From: Bacillus niameyensis
GTDB lineage: Bacteria > Bacillota > Bacilli > Bacillales > Bacillaceae_C
NCBI RefSeq assembly: GCF_001375535.1
Contig: NZ_LN831197.1
Location: 1,043,752-1,107,751, forward strand
Direction: 5' to 3'
DNA length: 64,000 bases
A model generated the notes under the pieces. The model was not told the DNA's origin. It saw only the letters and a program-made list of their open reading frames with translations, and did no database searches. Shown in pieces: positions 9,327 to 18,956 of this stretch. Numbering within the stretch: position 1 is the first letter of the stretch; every line of letters starts with the position of its first letter. The position numbers were made by a program, and so were the translations under genes.

Positions 9327-10221
9327 TTTTTATGCCCCTTTCCTGTTCCAATCCTTTAATCATTGTATAAAGAATTTTAGCTAACGGCAATATTCTGCCC
9401 TGCTCCTCGCCTAGATTAAGGACATACCCTAAAATCGAATCAATTTCGGTTTTTCCTCCACCATTTATATCTTTATACATGGATGACCAATTTTCTTTAG
9501 TATTCGTACAAATCGCCTCGACTTTTCTAAAAGACTCTCTTTCATCAACATTAGGTAAAACAGAGATTATTTCTTTATGAAGTTTTTGAAATAAAGCAAA
9601 AAAATATGTATTTTTAATTAATTCTCCGTTTTTCACGCTCAATACTGCAGTTAAAGGGTTAATTACAGCGTTAGCTATTAGCTTTGCTTGTAACATCTCA
9701 TCTACCTGATCAACAAATTGAATTGGAAAAAACGTGTGATCGACAATCGGAAATAAATCAATCACTTCCTGTCTTCCTCGATAGAGTGCTATATTTGTAA
9801 CACCTATACCCGTGTGGTTAACTTCATTTGCGGTCTCTCGTTTAGCTCCATGTTCGACAGTTCCGACAAAGATCGTTTCATGAGGCAGCTTTTCAAAAAA
9901 ATCTAAATGACCCATTCCGTTCTGAATGAAGAGGAGTGGACATTGCTTTGGAGTATTTAACAGAATAGGGAGAATAGAATCTAGATCATATTGTTTGACT
10001 GCTACGATGACCATATTTTGCTCAGATATTTGCTCGTCATGTGATCTTGCTGCAACATTACAGATTTCCCTATTATTCTGCCTTGTTAAGATGATTCCCT
10101 TCGAATTTAATACATCAGACTGCTCTTTCGTACGCGAGAAAATCGTTACAGTATATTTAGAGCTATAATACGCTCCAAACAAAAGACCGACTGCTCCACC
10201 ACCGATAATTCCAATTTTCAC
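9316..10221 (-). CDS. panE: Ketopantoate reductase (ApbA/PanE family, YlbQ-like)
   Basis: Ketopantoate reductase uses NADPH to reduce 2-dehydropantoate to pantoate in CoA synthesis. The protein has an N-terminal Rossmann fold (KIGIIGGGAVGLLFG), the pattern VAVKQYDLDSIL and a helical C-terminal domain with LIANAVINPLTAVLSVKNGEL, typical of ApbA/PanE. I place the start at GTG 10221, within range of GGTGATG. The length, 301 residues, fits. B. subtilis has ylbQ at this place. Several paralogues of this family have other substrates, so the exact substrate is inferred. Confidence 0.85.
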   Translation of the reverse strand: MKIGIIGGGAVGLLFGAYYSSKYTVTIFSRTKEQSDVLNSKGIILTRQNNREICNVAARSHDEQISEQNMVIVAVKQYDLDSILPILLNTPKQCPLLFIQNGMGHLDFFEKLPHETIFVGTVEHGAKRETANEVNHTGIGVTNIALYRGRQEVIDLFPIVDHTFFPIQFVDQVDEMLQAKLIANAVINPLTAVLSVKNGELIKNTYFFALFQKLHKEIISVLPNVDERESFRKVEAICTNTKENWSSMYKDINGGGKTEIDSILGYVLNLGEEQGRILPLAKILYTMIKGLEQERGIKSDG

Positions 10222-10574
10222 GTCATCACCCATATCAAAAATAGTAAAATATATTTTTATTGTAACAAAATTATTTCACGCCAGGTATCTTTTTGCGAAC
10301 AAACTAGGATAAAAGAATTCTTTCTCTCGTATGGATTTTCTTTATATATATAGCAACTTATCCTACAGGAAGGAAGTCACAATGGGGGGGGGGAAATTGG
10401 ATTAGTGACTCAGTCAGTGTCATCTATATAAGAGTTAAAAAGGACCTTGCAGAAAATCCTCTTGTTTGATATCCTTCTGGAATGAACGAGCAAAAAATCG
10501 AAAAAAGAAAATATGAAACTATTTCGATTTATAATCGTACAATAAAGTGTAACTTATTCTTAGGAGGGAATCGT
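10222..10574. other. Intergenic region with ten-G homopolymer and a micro-ORF
   Basis: Divergent gap between panE and the DUF4064 gene. It holds a run of ten G (10384-10393). The run begins at the second codon of a possible 16-codon ORF (ATG at 10381-10383, AGGAAGG upstream, stop TAA near 10429). No other feature was recognised. The ylbP acetyltransferase found near here in B. subtilis is absent. Confidence 0.5.
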
Positions 10575-11012
10575 TTGAAAAGAACTGGAGAAATCACATT
10601 AGGTATTATCGGTATTATTTTAAGTGCATTAGGATTTTTATTTGGATTGTTCTTTTTAGTACTTTTTAAATCAGAGGAATTTAAAAGTGAGATGATGCTG
10701 GAAATCGCTAATGACCCCACTCTTTCGTATGAAGAGGTGGACGCGGTTATCACCTTTTTCTCTGGGTTAGGGGGAGCTATCATCGTCGCAGCTATTCTAG
10801 GTGTTATCGCTGGTATAATTGGTGTTATTTTCGTCAAAGGAAATAAAAAACCAAAAGCTGCTGGATGGTTGTTCATCATTGGAGCTATTTTAGTAGGACT
10901 CATTTCAATGGGAAGTGGATTCCTTGCGGCACTACTCTTTTTAATCGCTGGTATTATGTGTTTTGTAAGAAAGGCACCTGTAGAACCAAGCGATATACAA
11001 ACAAACTTTTAA
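10575..11012 (+). CDS. DUF4064-type small membrane protein
   Basis: About 145 residues from a TTG at 10575, chosen because AGGAGGG lies 6 nt upstream; a longer frame from 10482 lacks such a site. It begins LKRTGEITLGIIGIILSALGFLFG and has four hydrophobic helices with GIIG/GVIAGIIGV glycine-rich packing motifs. A short charged loop (about 35-50) lies between the first two. This pattern matches the DUF4064 family of Bacillus membrane proteins of unknown role. It is transcribed opposite to its neighbours and shares a terminator with the rsfA-like gene. Confidence 0.75.
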   Translation: MKRTGEITLGIIGIILSALGFLFGLFFLVLFKSEEFKSEMMLEIANDPTLSYEEVDAVITFFSGLGGAIIVAAILGVIAGIIGVIFVKGNKKPKAAGWLFIIGAILVGLISMGSGFLAALLFLIAGIMCFVRKAPVEPSDIQTNF

Positions 11013-11024
11013 TCGCATTCCATG

Positions 11025-11059
11025 AAAAGGAGCCATATAAGTAATTTATGGCTCCTTTT
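11025..11059. terminator. Bidirectional terminator
   Basis: A 13-bp inverted repeat AAAAGGAGCCATA / TATGGCTCCTTTT lies between two convergent genes (DUF4064 and the rsfA-like gene). T tracts on either strand are short. Confidence 0.75.
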
Positions 11060-11069
11060 CCCTTGATAT

Positions 11070-11615
11070 TTATTCAGTTAATTCAATAGCCATTTTACGT
11101 GCTTTATCTAGAAGCGACATCAATGAATGATAATCCTCCCTCAATTGCTGATATTCCTTCGACACTGTTTCCAATCGTTTTTCCACTTCCAATTTTTCCT
11201 GTTGTAAAATTTCCGTTTCCGATTTCAATTTACTATTTTCATTCTTATACTGATCCACTAATTTTAGTTCACTTTCGATCTTTTCGAAAATATTAGTTAC
11301 TTCTGGAAGAATGGAAGAATCTGCATTTTGCTCAACTTTCACATTATCTTCATTATTTTGTTCACTCGAAGCTGTAGTACTTTGCTTCTTACTTTCCTTT
11401 CTTTGCTTTTTCGCAAAATCGATTCCCTTTTTATATTGTTTTCTAATATTAGAATTCCAACGAAATCCACATGCGGCAGAAGTCCTTTTCAGCTTTATCC
11501 CCGCCTCTTCAAAGGCTTTAAGCTGGGTGCTTCCCTCCCGAATATGGGCAAGGACTAATTCAGCAAGTATAAAATCTTCATCTGGAGTCCAGGCATCCTG
11601 TCGTGAAGTTGTCAT
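11070..11615 (-). CDS. RsfA family transcriptional regulator (YlbO-like)
   Basis: RsfA-type proteins are Myb/SANT-like DNA-binding regulators; B. subtilis RsfA modulates forespore sigma-F genes and YlbO is its paralogue. The N-terminal ~55 residues ([20 protein letters not shown] ... [16 protein letters not shown]) have the tryptophan spacing of a Myb/SANT helix-turn-helix. A basic linker and a long coiled coil (about 95-175) follow. I start at ATG 11615 (AGGGGTGATC upstream) rather than the GTG at 11624. It lies beside rpmF as ylbO does in B. subtilis. Which paralogue it is cannot be settled here. Confidence 0.82.
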   Translation of the reverse strand: MTTSRQDAWTPDEDFILAELVLAHIREGSTQLKAFEEAGIKLKRTSAACGFRWNSNIRKQYKKGIDFAKKQRKESKKQSTTASSEQNNEDNVKVEQNADSSILPEVTNIFEKIESELKLVDQYKNENSKLKSETEILQQEKLEVEKRLETVSKEYQQLREDYHSLMSLLDKARKMAIELTE

Positions 11616-11698
11616 TTTGATCACCCCTACTTTTTTGTAAGTATATGCCTGGAAACCGAAAGATAGAATATAGTTTAGATATAAGCAAAATAAAAAAA

Positions 11699-11731
11699 AC
11701 GTGAAGAGATGTTACCTCTTCACGTTTTTTT
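11699..11731 (-). terminator. Terminator after rpmF
   Basis: The arms ACGTGAAGAG / CTCTTCACGT with a 7-nt loop are followed on the minus strand by eight T. It overlaps the rpmF stop codon region. Confidence 0.88.
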
Positions 11732-11900
11732 ATTTTGCTACTTCTTTCCCTTTATATGTTCCACACTCTTTGCAAACACGGTGTGCAAGTTTCATTTCTC
11801 CGCAGTTTGGACATGCAACCATACCTGGGACTTGTAATTTAAAATGAGTGCGGCGTTTTCTTTTAACTGTTTTTGAAGTTCTTCTAGCTGGTACTGCCAT
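11730..11900 (-). CDS. rpmF: 50S ribosomal protein L32 (zinc-binding form)
   Basis: A 56-residue protein translated by hand: [20 protein letters not shown], then two Cys pairs, CPNC and CKEC, and a YKGKEVAK end. This is the zinc-ribbon (C+) version of L32, a component of the large ribosomal subunit. ATG at 11900 follows an AAGGAGG site. It forms the conserved ylbN-rpmF pair (DUF177 plus L32), and its own terminator follows. Confidence 0.95.
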   Translation of the reverse strand: MAVPARRTSKTVKRKRRTHFKLQVPGMVACPNCGEMKLAHRVCKECGTYKGKEVAK

Positions 11901-11934
11901 CATTCACACCTCCTTAAAATAGTCACTATTAATG

Positions 11935-12477
11935 TCAATGATCCTTGTCTTTCAGAACATCTTTCAGCCCCGCTAGACGGGGATCAATCGGTTTTTCTGC
12001 ATTTTGCTTTTCAAGCTGATATTGCTCTTCAGTCATGACTGTCCAATCTTTACCTGTTTGTACATCCTCTTTTAATGCTTCATCGGAAAAAACCTGGAGT
12101 GGAACTTCAACTATCAATAGTTCTTCAATAACAGGATTTAAATCCACCACACCTCTTATTGGCTCGTGGATATCTTCCTCATCATCATCCAGTTTACGGT
12201 CATCTGGCATTAATAAAAACACTTCAGATGAATGGATATCAATTGGATATTCTGTATCTACAAGAGTCCGGGCACACGGCAAAGTCAATGTACCTGTTAA
12301 GTGAAGATGAAATTCAACCTTTTCACGGTTTACGTCCATCGTACCAGTGACTTGTATAGGTGTAACTGCTCTAATTTCTGGATCTCTTTTCAATAGATTT
12401 TCTGAGACATCAACAGTCTGATCAATATTCACATTTTGATTGCGAAATTTTTGTAATTGAGCAACTGTCCATTTCAT
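11935..12477 (-). CDS. ylbN: YceD/YlbN family protein (DUF177)
   Basis: A DUF177 protein immediately upstream of rpmF, the near-universal bacterial arrangement; in several lineages the family supports 23S rRNA accumulation. About 180 residues, with the family pattern CARTLVDTEYPIDIHSSEVF, an acidic middle (DDDEEDIHE) and IDPRLAGLKDVLKDKD at the C terminus. The start was set at ATG 12477 (AGAGGTG, 6 nt spacing, MKWTVAQL N terminus), 3 codons inside the longest frame. Confidence 0.9.
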   Translation of the reverse strand: MKWTVAQLQKFRNQNVNIDQTVDVSENLLKRDPEIRAVTPIQVTGTMDVNREKVEFHLHLTGTLTLPCARTLVDTEYPIDIHSSEVFLLMPDDRKLDDDEEDIHEPIRGVVDLNPVIEELLIVEVPLQVFSDEALKEDVQTGKDWTVMTEEQYQLEKQNAEKPIDPRLAGLKDVLKDKDH

Positions 12478-12571
12478 TGTCATCACCTCTTGGCAACAAA
12501 AGTAATTATAGCTTTCAGTAAAGTGTTTGTCAATATATGTTCTTTACACTACAACAAATAATGTAGAAAAC

Positions 12572-12580
12572 TTATCCACA
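12572..12580 (+). promoter_or_regulatory. Consensus DnaA box
   Basis: TTATCCACA, a perfect match to the DnaA box consensus, lies in the divergent gap between ylbN and tmcAL. Only one perfect copy was seen, so it is not an origin; it may be a regulatory or titration site, or chance. Confidence 0.4.
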
Positions 12581-12748
12581 TTTTCATATTACCCTATTAT
12601 CTTCCTTTTAACTAAGGAAATGAATTCTTTATGTTTACATAATATTTTTATTGTTAATAATAACACGAGACATTGTTTGAGTTTTGTTTTTCAAATGAAT
12701 AAGTTATGATAAGGTACAATTATTCTTATTCTAGGTGGAGGTAAAACA

Positions 12749-13960
12749 ATGGATAGTGTTGGAATCGTTGCCGAATATAACCCCTTCCATAACGGGCATC
12801 AATATCAGTTACAAATGGCAAAAAAAATCACCGACTCCGATATTGTGATCGCCATCATGAGTGGTAACTTTCTGCAGAGAGGCGAACCCGCTCTCGTTTC
12901 CAAATGGGCGCGCACTAAAATGGCTTTACAATTAGGGGTTGATCTAGTTATTGAACTCCCCTACGCTTTTACTATTCAAAAAGCGGAAATATTCGCTTTC
13001 GGGGCAGTATTTATATTAAATGCAATGAAGTGCAAGAAAATTTGCTTCGGAAGTGAGTCTGGGGATATTACAACTTTTTACCAAACTTATGATTTTATAG
13101 AAAATCATAAAGACGATTATGAGGATTTTATACGGAGCTTTATTAAAACAGGGATGAGTTATCCGAAGGCACTTTCAGAGGCATTTAAAAAGCTTAATCC
13201 AAAACACGACACTATTGACCTATCAAAACCAAATAATATTCTCGGATTTTATTACATATCAGCAGCTTCTGTCATAAATCCTTCTATCAAACTTTATACT
13301 GTCAAAAGAAAAAACGCTAATTATCATGATACCTTCTTCAATCAGTCAAATATTGCTAGTGCAACTTCGATTCGAATGGCTATTCAACAAAATAAATCAT
13401 TGGAAGCCATCAATGCTTTTATTCCTTCGCAAACATTTCAAGAATTACACAATTATAAAAAGGAATTTAGTCAATATCATACTTGGGAACATTACTGGCC
13501 ATTCTTACAATATAAATTATTATCGATGAACGATAAGGAATTGGAAGCTATTTACGAAGTAGAGGAAGGACTAGAGAACCGTTTATTAAAAGCTGCCCGC
13601 ACATCGGAAAATTTCACTACTTTTATGCAACAAATTAAAACAAAACGGTATACTTGGACAAGGTTACAACGGGTTTGTGTCCACATTTTAAATAACACTC
13701 AAAAACAGACTATACAAATGATCAGGCAAACCCCCGAATACATAAGATTACTTGGAATGACTAATAATGGAAGAGAATATTTGAGGAAAATAAAAAAGGA
13801 CTTACCTATTACACTTATTTCCAAAATTTCAAGTCAAGATAATGACATGCTATCACTTGATATTAAAGCTACTGATATATATGCGCATGCATTAAAAGAG
13901 CCTTTTCGTTCAAAATTGCGCGCACTAGAATTTGAGCAACCACCTATTATTTACCCGTAA
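12749..13960 (+). CDS. tmcAL: tRNA(Met) cytidine acetate ligase TmcAL (YlbM)
   Basis: TmcAL makes N4-acetylcytidine at the wobble position of elongator tRNA-Met using ATP and acetate. The 403-residue protein starts MDSVGIVAEYNPFHNGHQYQ. HNGH is the HIGH-type nucleotidyltransferase motif, and MSGNFLQRGEPALVSKWAR follows at about 45-65; both are hallmarks of this family. The rest is helical with a basic C-terminal half. ATG 12749 is preceded by GGTGGAGG. Orientation opposite to ylbN and ylbK matches B. subtilis, but ylbL, normally next to it, is missing. Confidence 0.95.
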   Translation: MDSVGIVAEYNPFHNGHQYQLQMAKKITDSDIVIAIMSGNFLQRGEPALVSKWARTKMALQLGVDLVIELPYAFTIQKAEIFAFGAVFILNAMKCKKICFGSESGDITTFYQTYDFIENHKDDYEDFIRSFIKTGMSYPKALSEAFKKLNPKHDTIDLSKPNNILGFYYISAASVINPSIKLYTVKRKNANYHDTFFNQSNIASATSIRMAIQQNKSLEAINAFIPSQTFQELHNYKKEFSQYHTWEHYWPFLQYKLLSMNDKELEAIYEVEEGLENRLLKAARTSENFTTFMQQIKTKRYTWTRLQRVCVHILNNTQKQTIQMIRQTPEYIRLLGMTNNGREYLRKIKKDLPITLISKISSQDNDMLSLDIKATDIYAHALKEPFRSKLRALEFEQPPIIYP

Positions 13961-13967
13961 ATTCTCT

Positions 13968-13993
13968 GGGGATGTATATCCCCGATTTTTTAT
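13968..13993 (+). terminator. Terminator after tmcAL
   Basis: The arms GGGGAT / ATCCCC with a 4-nt loop are followed by a T-rich run (ATTTTTTATTTTT) on the plus strand, just past the tmcAL stop and overlapping the end of ylbK. Confidence 0.8.
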
Positions 13994-14772
13994 TTTTCTT
14001 TATAAAAACTAGATATAGCTTTTTTAATATCAGGAATCATTTTTACCGTCTCCTCCTCTCCTCTCGAAATAATTTCTTCAATATTTTTAAATGCTCTCGC
14101 ACTATATTCTTCTACTTGAGGCCGAATCATAATATCTGTATCGATTTCTCTTGCAACCCCTACCTCCGTTTGTAATATGTCAATGCTCTGCATGATAACA
14201 TCATAGACTGTTGAGATTTCTGCTTTCTTATTTACTCTTGCAACATCAGACCCAATCACTATATCCGCCCCCATTTTACGAACGGAGACAACCGGTACCT
14301 TATCTACAACACCTCCATCGACTAAAAGCCGACCATCAATTTTCTCAGGTGTAAATATCCCTGGAATCGCTATACTAGCCCTCACAATTTCTGCAATATT
14401 ACCAGTCATAAATTCAACTTTTTCCCCTGTTTGTAAGTCAGTAGCAACAACACAAATTGGCATTTTAAGCTGTTCGAGGTTTTTGTTATGCGTAAAGAGC
14501 TGAATTAAGTGTTTGACCCTTTTTCCTTCAATAAATCCCATCTTAGGAATAGTAAAATCAAAATAGAAATTTCTACGAAAGGAGGTCGATAATTTAATTA
14601 ACTGATGAAGATCATGACCAAATGCATATAAACAGCCAACTAATGCTCCCATACTACTTCCAGCAATCATACTCACAGGAATATGATGGTCTTCTAACGC
14701 TTTTAAAACACCTAAATGGGCAAATCCCCTTGCACCACCCGAACCTAAGGCTAAACCAATTTTAGGCACCAT
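13990..14772 (-). CDS. ylbK: Patatin-like phospholipase family protein YlbK
   Basis: A 260-residue patatin-fold hydrolase. Glycine-rich oxyanion loop LGSGGARGFAHLGVL at about 8-22, nucleophile elbow GSSMG (Ser about 40), and catalytic Asp in VDGGVVDKVPV (about 152) form the Ser-Asp dyad of the NTE/RssA group. The substrate is unknown. It is cytoplasmic or peripheral, with no signal peptide. It sits between tmcAL and ylbJ; in B. subtilis the protease gene ylbL lies between ylbK and ylbM. Confidence 0.92.
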   Translation of the reverse strand: MVPKIGLALGSGGARGFAHLGVLKALEDHHIPVSMIAGSSMGALVGCLYAFGHDLHQLIKLSTSFRRNFYFDFTIPKMGFIEGKRVKHLIQLFTHNKNLEQLKMPICVVATDLQTGEKVEFMTGNIAEIVRASIAIPGIFTPEKIDGRLLVDGGVVDKVPVVSVRKMGADIVIGSDVARVNKKAEISTVYDVIMQSIDILQTEVGVAREIDTDIMIRPQVEEYSARAFKNIEEIISRGEEETVKMIPDIKKAISSFYKEK

Positions 14773-14861
14773 TTTTGACCGCCTCCTGCAACATCTTATG
14801 GTCTAATTAGCAATTTTATGAGTATATTGATTGTGTGGGTGTTGGACAGGGGGTAAACCGA

Positions 14862-16088
14862 TTGAGTTATGTAAATATATCAAAATTAAAAACTATCTTA
14901 CTGGCTTTTAGTGCAGCTTTAATCGCCGTCTCGATGATCATTCTTCCGGAAGAATCTCTTGATGCTTCTGTCCGTGGGTTAAACATGTGGTGGGGGATCG
15001 TATTCCCATCTTTATTCCCATTTTTTGTTGTCTCTGAACTGTTAATTAGTTTTGGAGTTGTAAGATTTATGGGAGTCATACTAGAGCCGTTAATGAGGCC
15101 TTTATTTAGAGTTCCTGGAGTTGGTGGATTTGCTTGGGCGATGGGGATGGCAACTGGATTTCCTGCTGGAGCAAAGATAACTGCCAGACTTAGACAAGAA
15201 AATCAAATTACGAAAATAGAGGCTGAGAGACTAGTCTCGTTTACAAATTCTTCAAGCCCGCTCTTTATTTTTGCAGCCATTTCTGTCGGTTTTTTTCATA
15301 ATCCACGATTAGGCTTTCTTTTAGCGATCGCTCACTATTTAGGAAATTTTTCGGTTGGGCTCATTATGAGATTTTACGGGAGAAAAGAAAAACAAAGTCA
15401 ATATCGGAAATCAAGCAAATTAATAAATATAAGAGAAGCTTTTTCTCAGCTTCATCAAACCCGACTAAAAAATAATAGGCCAATAGGGAAATTATTAGGC
15501 GATGCGGTTGTTTCCTCAATAAACACCTTATTAATGATTGGTGGTTTCATTATTCTCTTTTCTGTATTGAATAAAATTCTTTACCACCTTGAGATCACTC
15601 CTTTATTAGCAGCTATGATTGAAAATATACTGCTACTTTTTAATTTACCTAAGGAGTTTGGAACGCCGTTGATTGCTGGAATCTTTGAAATTACATTGGG
15701 TAGTCAATTAACAAGTAAAATTCAAGATTCCACTATTTTACAACAGGCAATTATTGTAAGTTTTATTCTAGGATTTAATGGCTTTAGCGTCCATGCCCAG
15801 GCAGCTAGTATTTTAGCTGAAACAGATATTAAATTTAAACCGTTTTTTTTCGCGCGTATAATGCATGGTTTTCTCTCCGGTCTATTTGCTTTTGTTCTAT
15901 GGCAGCCATTTGTCCGACACTTTCATATAGACTCCGAACCTACAGCCATCCCAGTGACTTTCCTTGGAACAAATGAATGGTGGACAGGAATATTGCAGTT
16001 CCTACTTAAAGTTGGACCCATTTTGACTATTTCATCATTAATTCTTTATTTAATCATATATAAAAAGAGAATGGACTTCATAAAATGA
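14862..16088 (+). CDS. ylbJ: Sporulation integral membrane protein YlbJ
   Basis: YlbJ is a polytopic membrane protein needed for heat-resistant spores. About 409 residues, with gate-like nucleoside-recognition segments: MWWGIVFPSLFPFFVVSELL near the start, GMATGFPAGAKITARLRQ, FTNSSSPLFIFAAISVGFF, and a second half with ILGFNGFSVHAQAASILAETD. There are about eight TM helices. I chose TTG 14862 because AGGGGG lies 8 nt upstream; the longer frame begins at 14835. It is monocistronic and shares a terminator with coaD. Confidence 0.92.
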   Translation: MSYVNISKLKTILLAFSAALIAVSMIILPEESLDASVRGLNMWWGIVFPSLFPFFVVSELLISFGVVRFMGVILEPLMRPLFRVPGVGGFAWAMGMATGFPAGAKITARLRQENQITKIEAERLVSFTNSSSPLFIFAAISVGFFHNPRLGFLLAIAHYLGNFSVGLIMRFYGRKEKQSQYRKSSKLINIREAFSQLHQTRLKNNRPIGKLLGDAVVSSINTLLMIGGFIILFSVLNKILYHLEITPLLAAMIENILLLFNLPKEFGTPLIAGIFEITLGSQLTSKIQDSTILQQAIIVSFILGFNGFSVHAQAASILAETDIKFKPFFFARIMHGFLSGLFAFVLWQPFVRHFHIDSEPTAIPVTFLGTNEWWTGILQFLLKVGPILTISSLILYLIIYKKRMDFIK

Positions 16089-16102
16089 AATCCATTCTCT
16101 TT

Positions 16103-16104
<2 letters not shown>
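16062..16104. terminator. Bidirectional terminator between ylbJ and coaD
   Basis: The arms AAAAAGAGAATGGA / TCCATTCTCTTTTT flank a 15-nt loop. The hairpin overlaps the last codons of ylbJ and reaches the coaD stop. T-runs exist on both strands. Confidence 0.85.
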
Positions 16105-17154
<1,050 letters not shown>

Positions 17155-17273
17155 GACGTCACCATTTTTTGTCGTTTTTTCTCATATATCCTATCATAAG
17201 TTAAATTACTTATTCAACATTGAATCATTTATCTGGAATCTTCTTGATTCTATTATTTTTCTAGAATTCATAC

Positions 17274-17302
17274 GTATAATCAATATTATCTAAGGAGATA
17301 AT
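17274..17302 (+). promoter_or_regulatory. Sigma-F-type forespore promoter
   Basis: GTATA (17274-17278), a 15-nt spacer and GGAGATAAT (17294-17302) match the sigma-F consensus (GYATA / GGNNANANT) at every defined base. GGAG could be misread as a Shine-Dalgarno site, but no start codon is suitably placed after it. The promoter precedes the csfG-like RNA. Confidence 0.8.
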
Positions 17303-17308
17303 AAACAT

Positions 17309-17457
17309 AACAGCATCAAAAGATGTTGTTGCCAACCGCGGAGAAGACTTACATTCCCCTTAAGTTCTTCCTCCGGTTTCTCCTCTCCCTTTTTGCCTTC
17401 TAAACCGTTAGACGGCATAGAAGGACCCTGCATTTTTATAATGCAGGGTATTTTTTT
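17309..17457 (+). ncRNA. csfG: csfG-like forespore small RNA
   Basis: CsfG is a sporulation-specific non-coding RNA known from the ylbH-ylbG interval of endospore formers and transcribed in the forespore. Here the same interval, downstream of rsmD (ylbH), has a sigma-F promoter and an expected start near 17309. A bulged stem-loop follows (CGGAGAAGACTTA against TAAGTTCTTCCTCCG), then a pyrimidine-rich tract (17364-17399, TCTCCTCTCCC within it) and a strong plus-strand terminator. There is no convincing ORF. The neighbouring genes point the other way, so the terminator must serve this RNA. The start position is inferred from promoter spacing. Confidence 0.82.
17425..17457 (+). terminator. Terminator of the csfG-like RNA
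   Basis: Perfect 9-bp arms ACCCTGCAT / ATGCAGGGT are followed by A and seven T on the plus strand only. The minus-strand side lacks a T-run. Confidence 0.9.
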
Positions 17458-17459
17458 AT

Positions 17460-18848
17460 TTATTCAATACTTATCTTTCCTTCCTCTTCCACTATTTCAA
17501 CATTGAATAATGTTTCGATTAAATATAATTCGATAAAGCTTTGACCATTTTTTGTAACAATCACAGGATTTTTCGAACCATAACGATCACCATTCAAGTC
17601 AAAGTATCGTTTATCTGGATAAAACTGATATTGGATTGCTCCCTTTTCAGCTATGAAAGTCTGATCTTTTATATGCGTACTATAATTTAATGCTTTTAAC
17701 AGCGGTAGTAATTCAATTATAGACTTGTCCTTTACATGAGAAATATAAATATCAGTTAATTGAACGTCCTTAACAAAGACATCTCTACTATCATAAAAAA
17801 TAATTGGAGAAAAAGGATTTTGCTCATTAGCATTGGAGACGAAAAAAATGACTTTGTGTCCAGTTGCCTCGCTAAGAACTTCATCCAGCATAACACTATC
17901 TAATTTTCCTTCAGGAATCGATTGAAATAAATCCTTCCATAACTTTATTTGTTCTTTCGTAAGGGTATTACTCCATTCCGTAAACATTTTTTTTGCTTTT
18001 TCTCCTTTTGGGGGAGAATCGTTCATAATGGCAACTATTAATTCCTGCAGCCATTTTTCATTTTTTGCAAAAGAATAACTGCTTTCTAAATCAACTAACA
18101 TTAATTCTCTTTCCAGTGCTTCCTTATTACTCGGCTTATTCATAATATGGAGACGACCAGAAACAGTTTCTTTATGCTCATCTGTAATGACAACATATTT
18201 CTGTTGCTTGTTTAACTTCTCTACATCCATTCTTTTAAAATCGAGCGACTTTTTTAACTCTGGAGAGGTAAATATAACAAGATTTTGATTCACCTCAATT
18301 TTTTCAAGTTGTTTCGATTGCCAATATAATGCTGGAACATTGGGTGTTTGATCAAAAACATAATAGTCAAGTAAATTCATTTTTTTTCGAACTTGTCGAT
18401 CTGCTTCACTAACCCATTCTCCATCTCGCCAATCAAATTCATTTAATTGAATATGTGTAGATGAGAGTTGCACATCCTTAAGTTTTATATACGGAAGTTC
18501 CCACAAAAAGCTTTCTGATTTGTTAGGTGCCTTTATAGAATATGTAAATTTAAGTTCACCATTTTTCACTTCTACATTCGCAGATCCTTGAAAGCAACTC
18601 GTTTCATCGTTAGTAAAACATTGGATATCTTCTATATTCTTTGGTTGTATGATTTTATAATTTTGGTCATTTAGATTTGATAATGTCTGCTCAATATGGA
18701 ACATTCCTTTTCGATGTTGAATCCGAAAGTTTTGTGTTGCATTAGTTTCATCATTATTTTTCCCCGAAGAATAAACATTCCATTGGTACACTAGTAAGCT
18801 TCCTACTAAGCCGATTAAGATCACGAATAAAAAAAAGATCTTTTTCAA
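17460..18848 (-). CDS. Unrecognised membrane-anchored extracytoplasmic protein
   Basis: A 462-residue protein not identified by family. A hydrophobic N-terminal segment (IFFLFVILIGLVGSLLVYQW, about 4-23) without a lipobox suggests a signal anchor, with the rest outside the membrane. The body is charged and of mixed alpha/beta character. The last ~45 residues (PVIVTKNGQSFIELYLIETLF ... GKISIE) resemble the stalk/copper-amine-oxidase-N-like module of Firmicute surface proteins. It lies between the csfG RNA and ylbG, where B. subtilis has no gene, so it looks like a lineage insertion. It is followed at once by the csfG terminator on the other strand. Confidence 0.7.
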   Translation of the reverse strand: MKKIFFLFVILIGLVGSLLVYQWNVYSSGKNNDETNATQNFRIQHRKGMFHIEQTLSNLNDQNYKIIQPKNIEDIQCFTNDETSCFQGSANVEVKNGELKFTYSIKAPNKSESFLWELPYIKLKDVQLSSTHIQLNEFDWRDGEWVSEADRQVRKKMNLLDYYVFDQTPNVPALYWQSKQLEKIEVNQNLVIFTSPELKKSLDFKRMDVEKLNKQQKYVVITDEHKETVSGRLHIMNKPSNKEALERELMLVDLESSYSFAKNEKWLQELIVAIMNDSPPKGEKAKKMFTEWSNTLTKEQIKLWKDLFQSIPEGKLDSVMLDEVLSEATGHKVIFFVSNANEQNPFSPIIFYDSRDVFVKDVQLTDIYISHVKDKSIIELLPLLKALNYSTHIKDQTFIAEKGAIQYQFYPDKRYFDLNGDRYGSKNPVIVTKNGQSFIELYLIETLFNVEIVEEEGKISIE

Positions 18849-18956
18849 TTTAACTTCTCCTTAAGCTATACTACTAATTATATCGGCACAAATTGGACAA
18901 AATCTAGCCGATATCTTCTTGCAATTGCAATTATCCTTCTTCCTGTACAATTACAA

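Noticed and set aside
12487-12748. A replication origin suggested by the DnaA box
   Set aside because: Only a single perfect box and no dnaA/dnaN nearby.
17323-17403. Plus-strand ORF starting MLLPTAEKTYIPLKFFLRFL within the csfG locus
   Set aside because: No ribosome site in range; the upstream GGAG is better explained as the sigma-F -10 element, and the region fits a known non-coding RNA locus.
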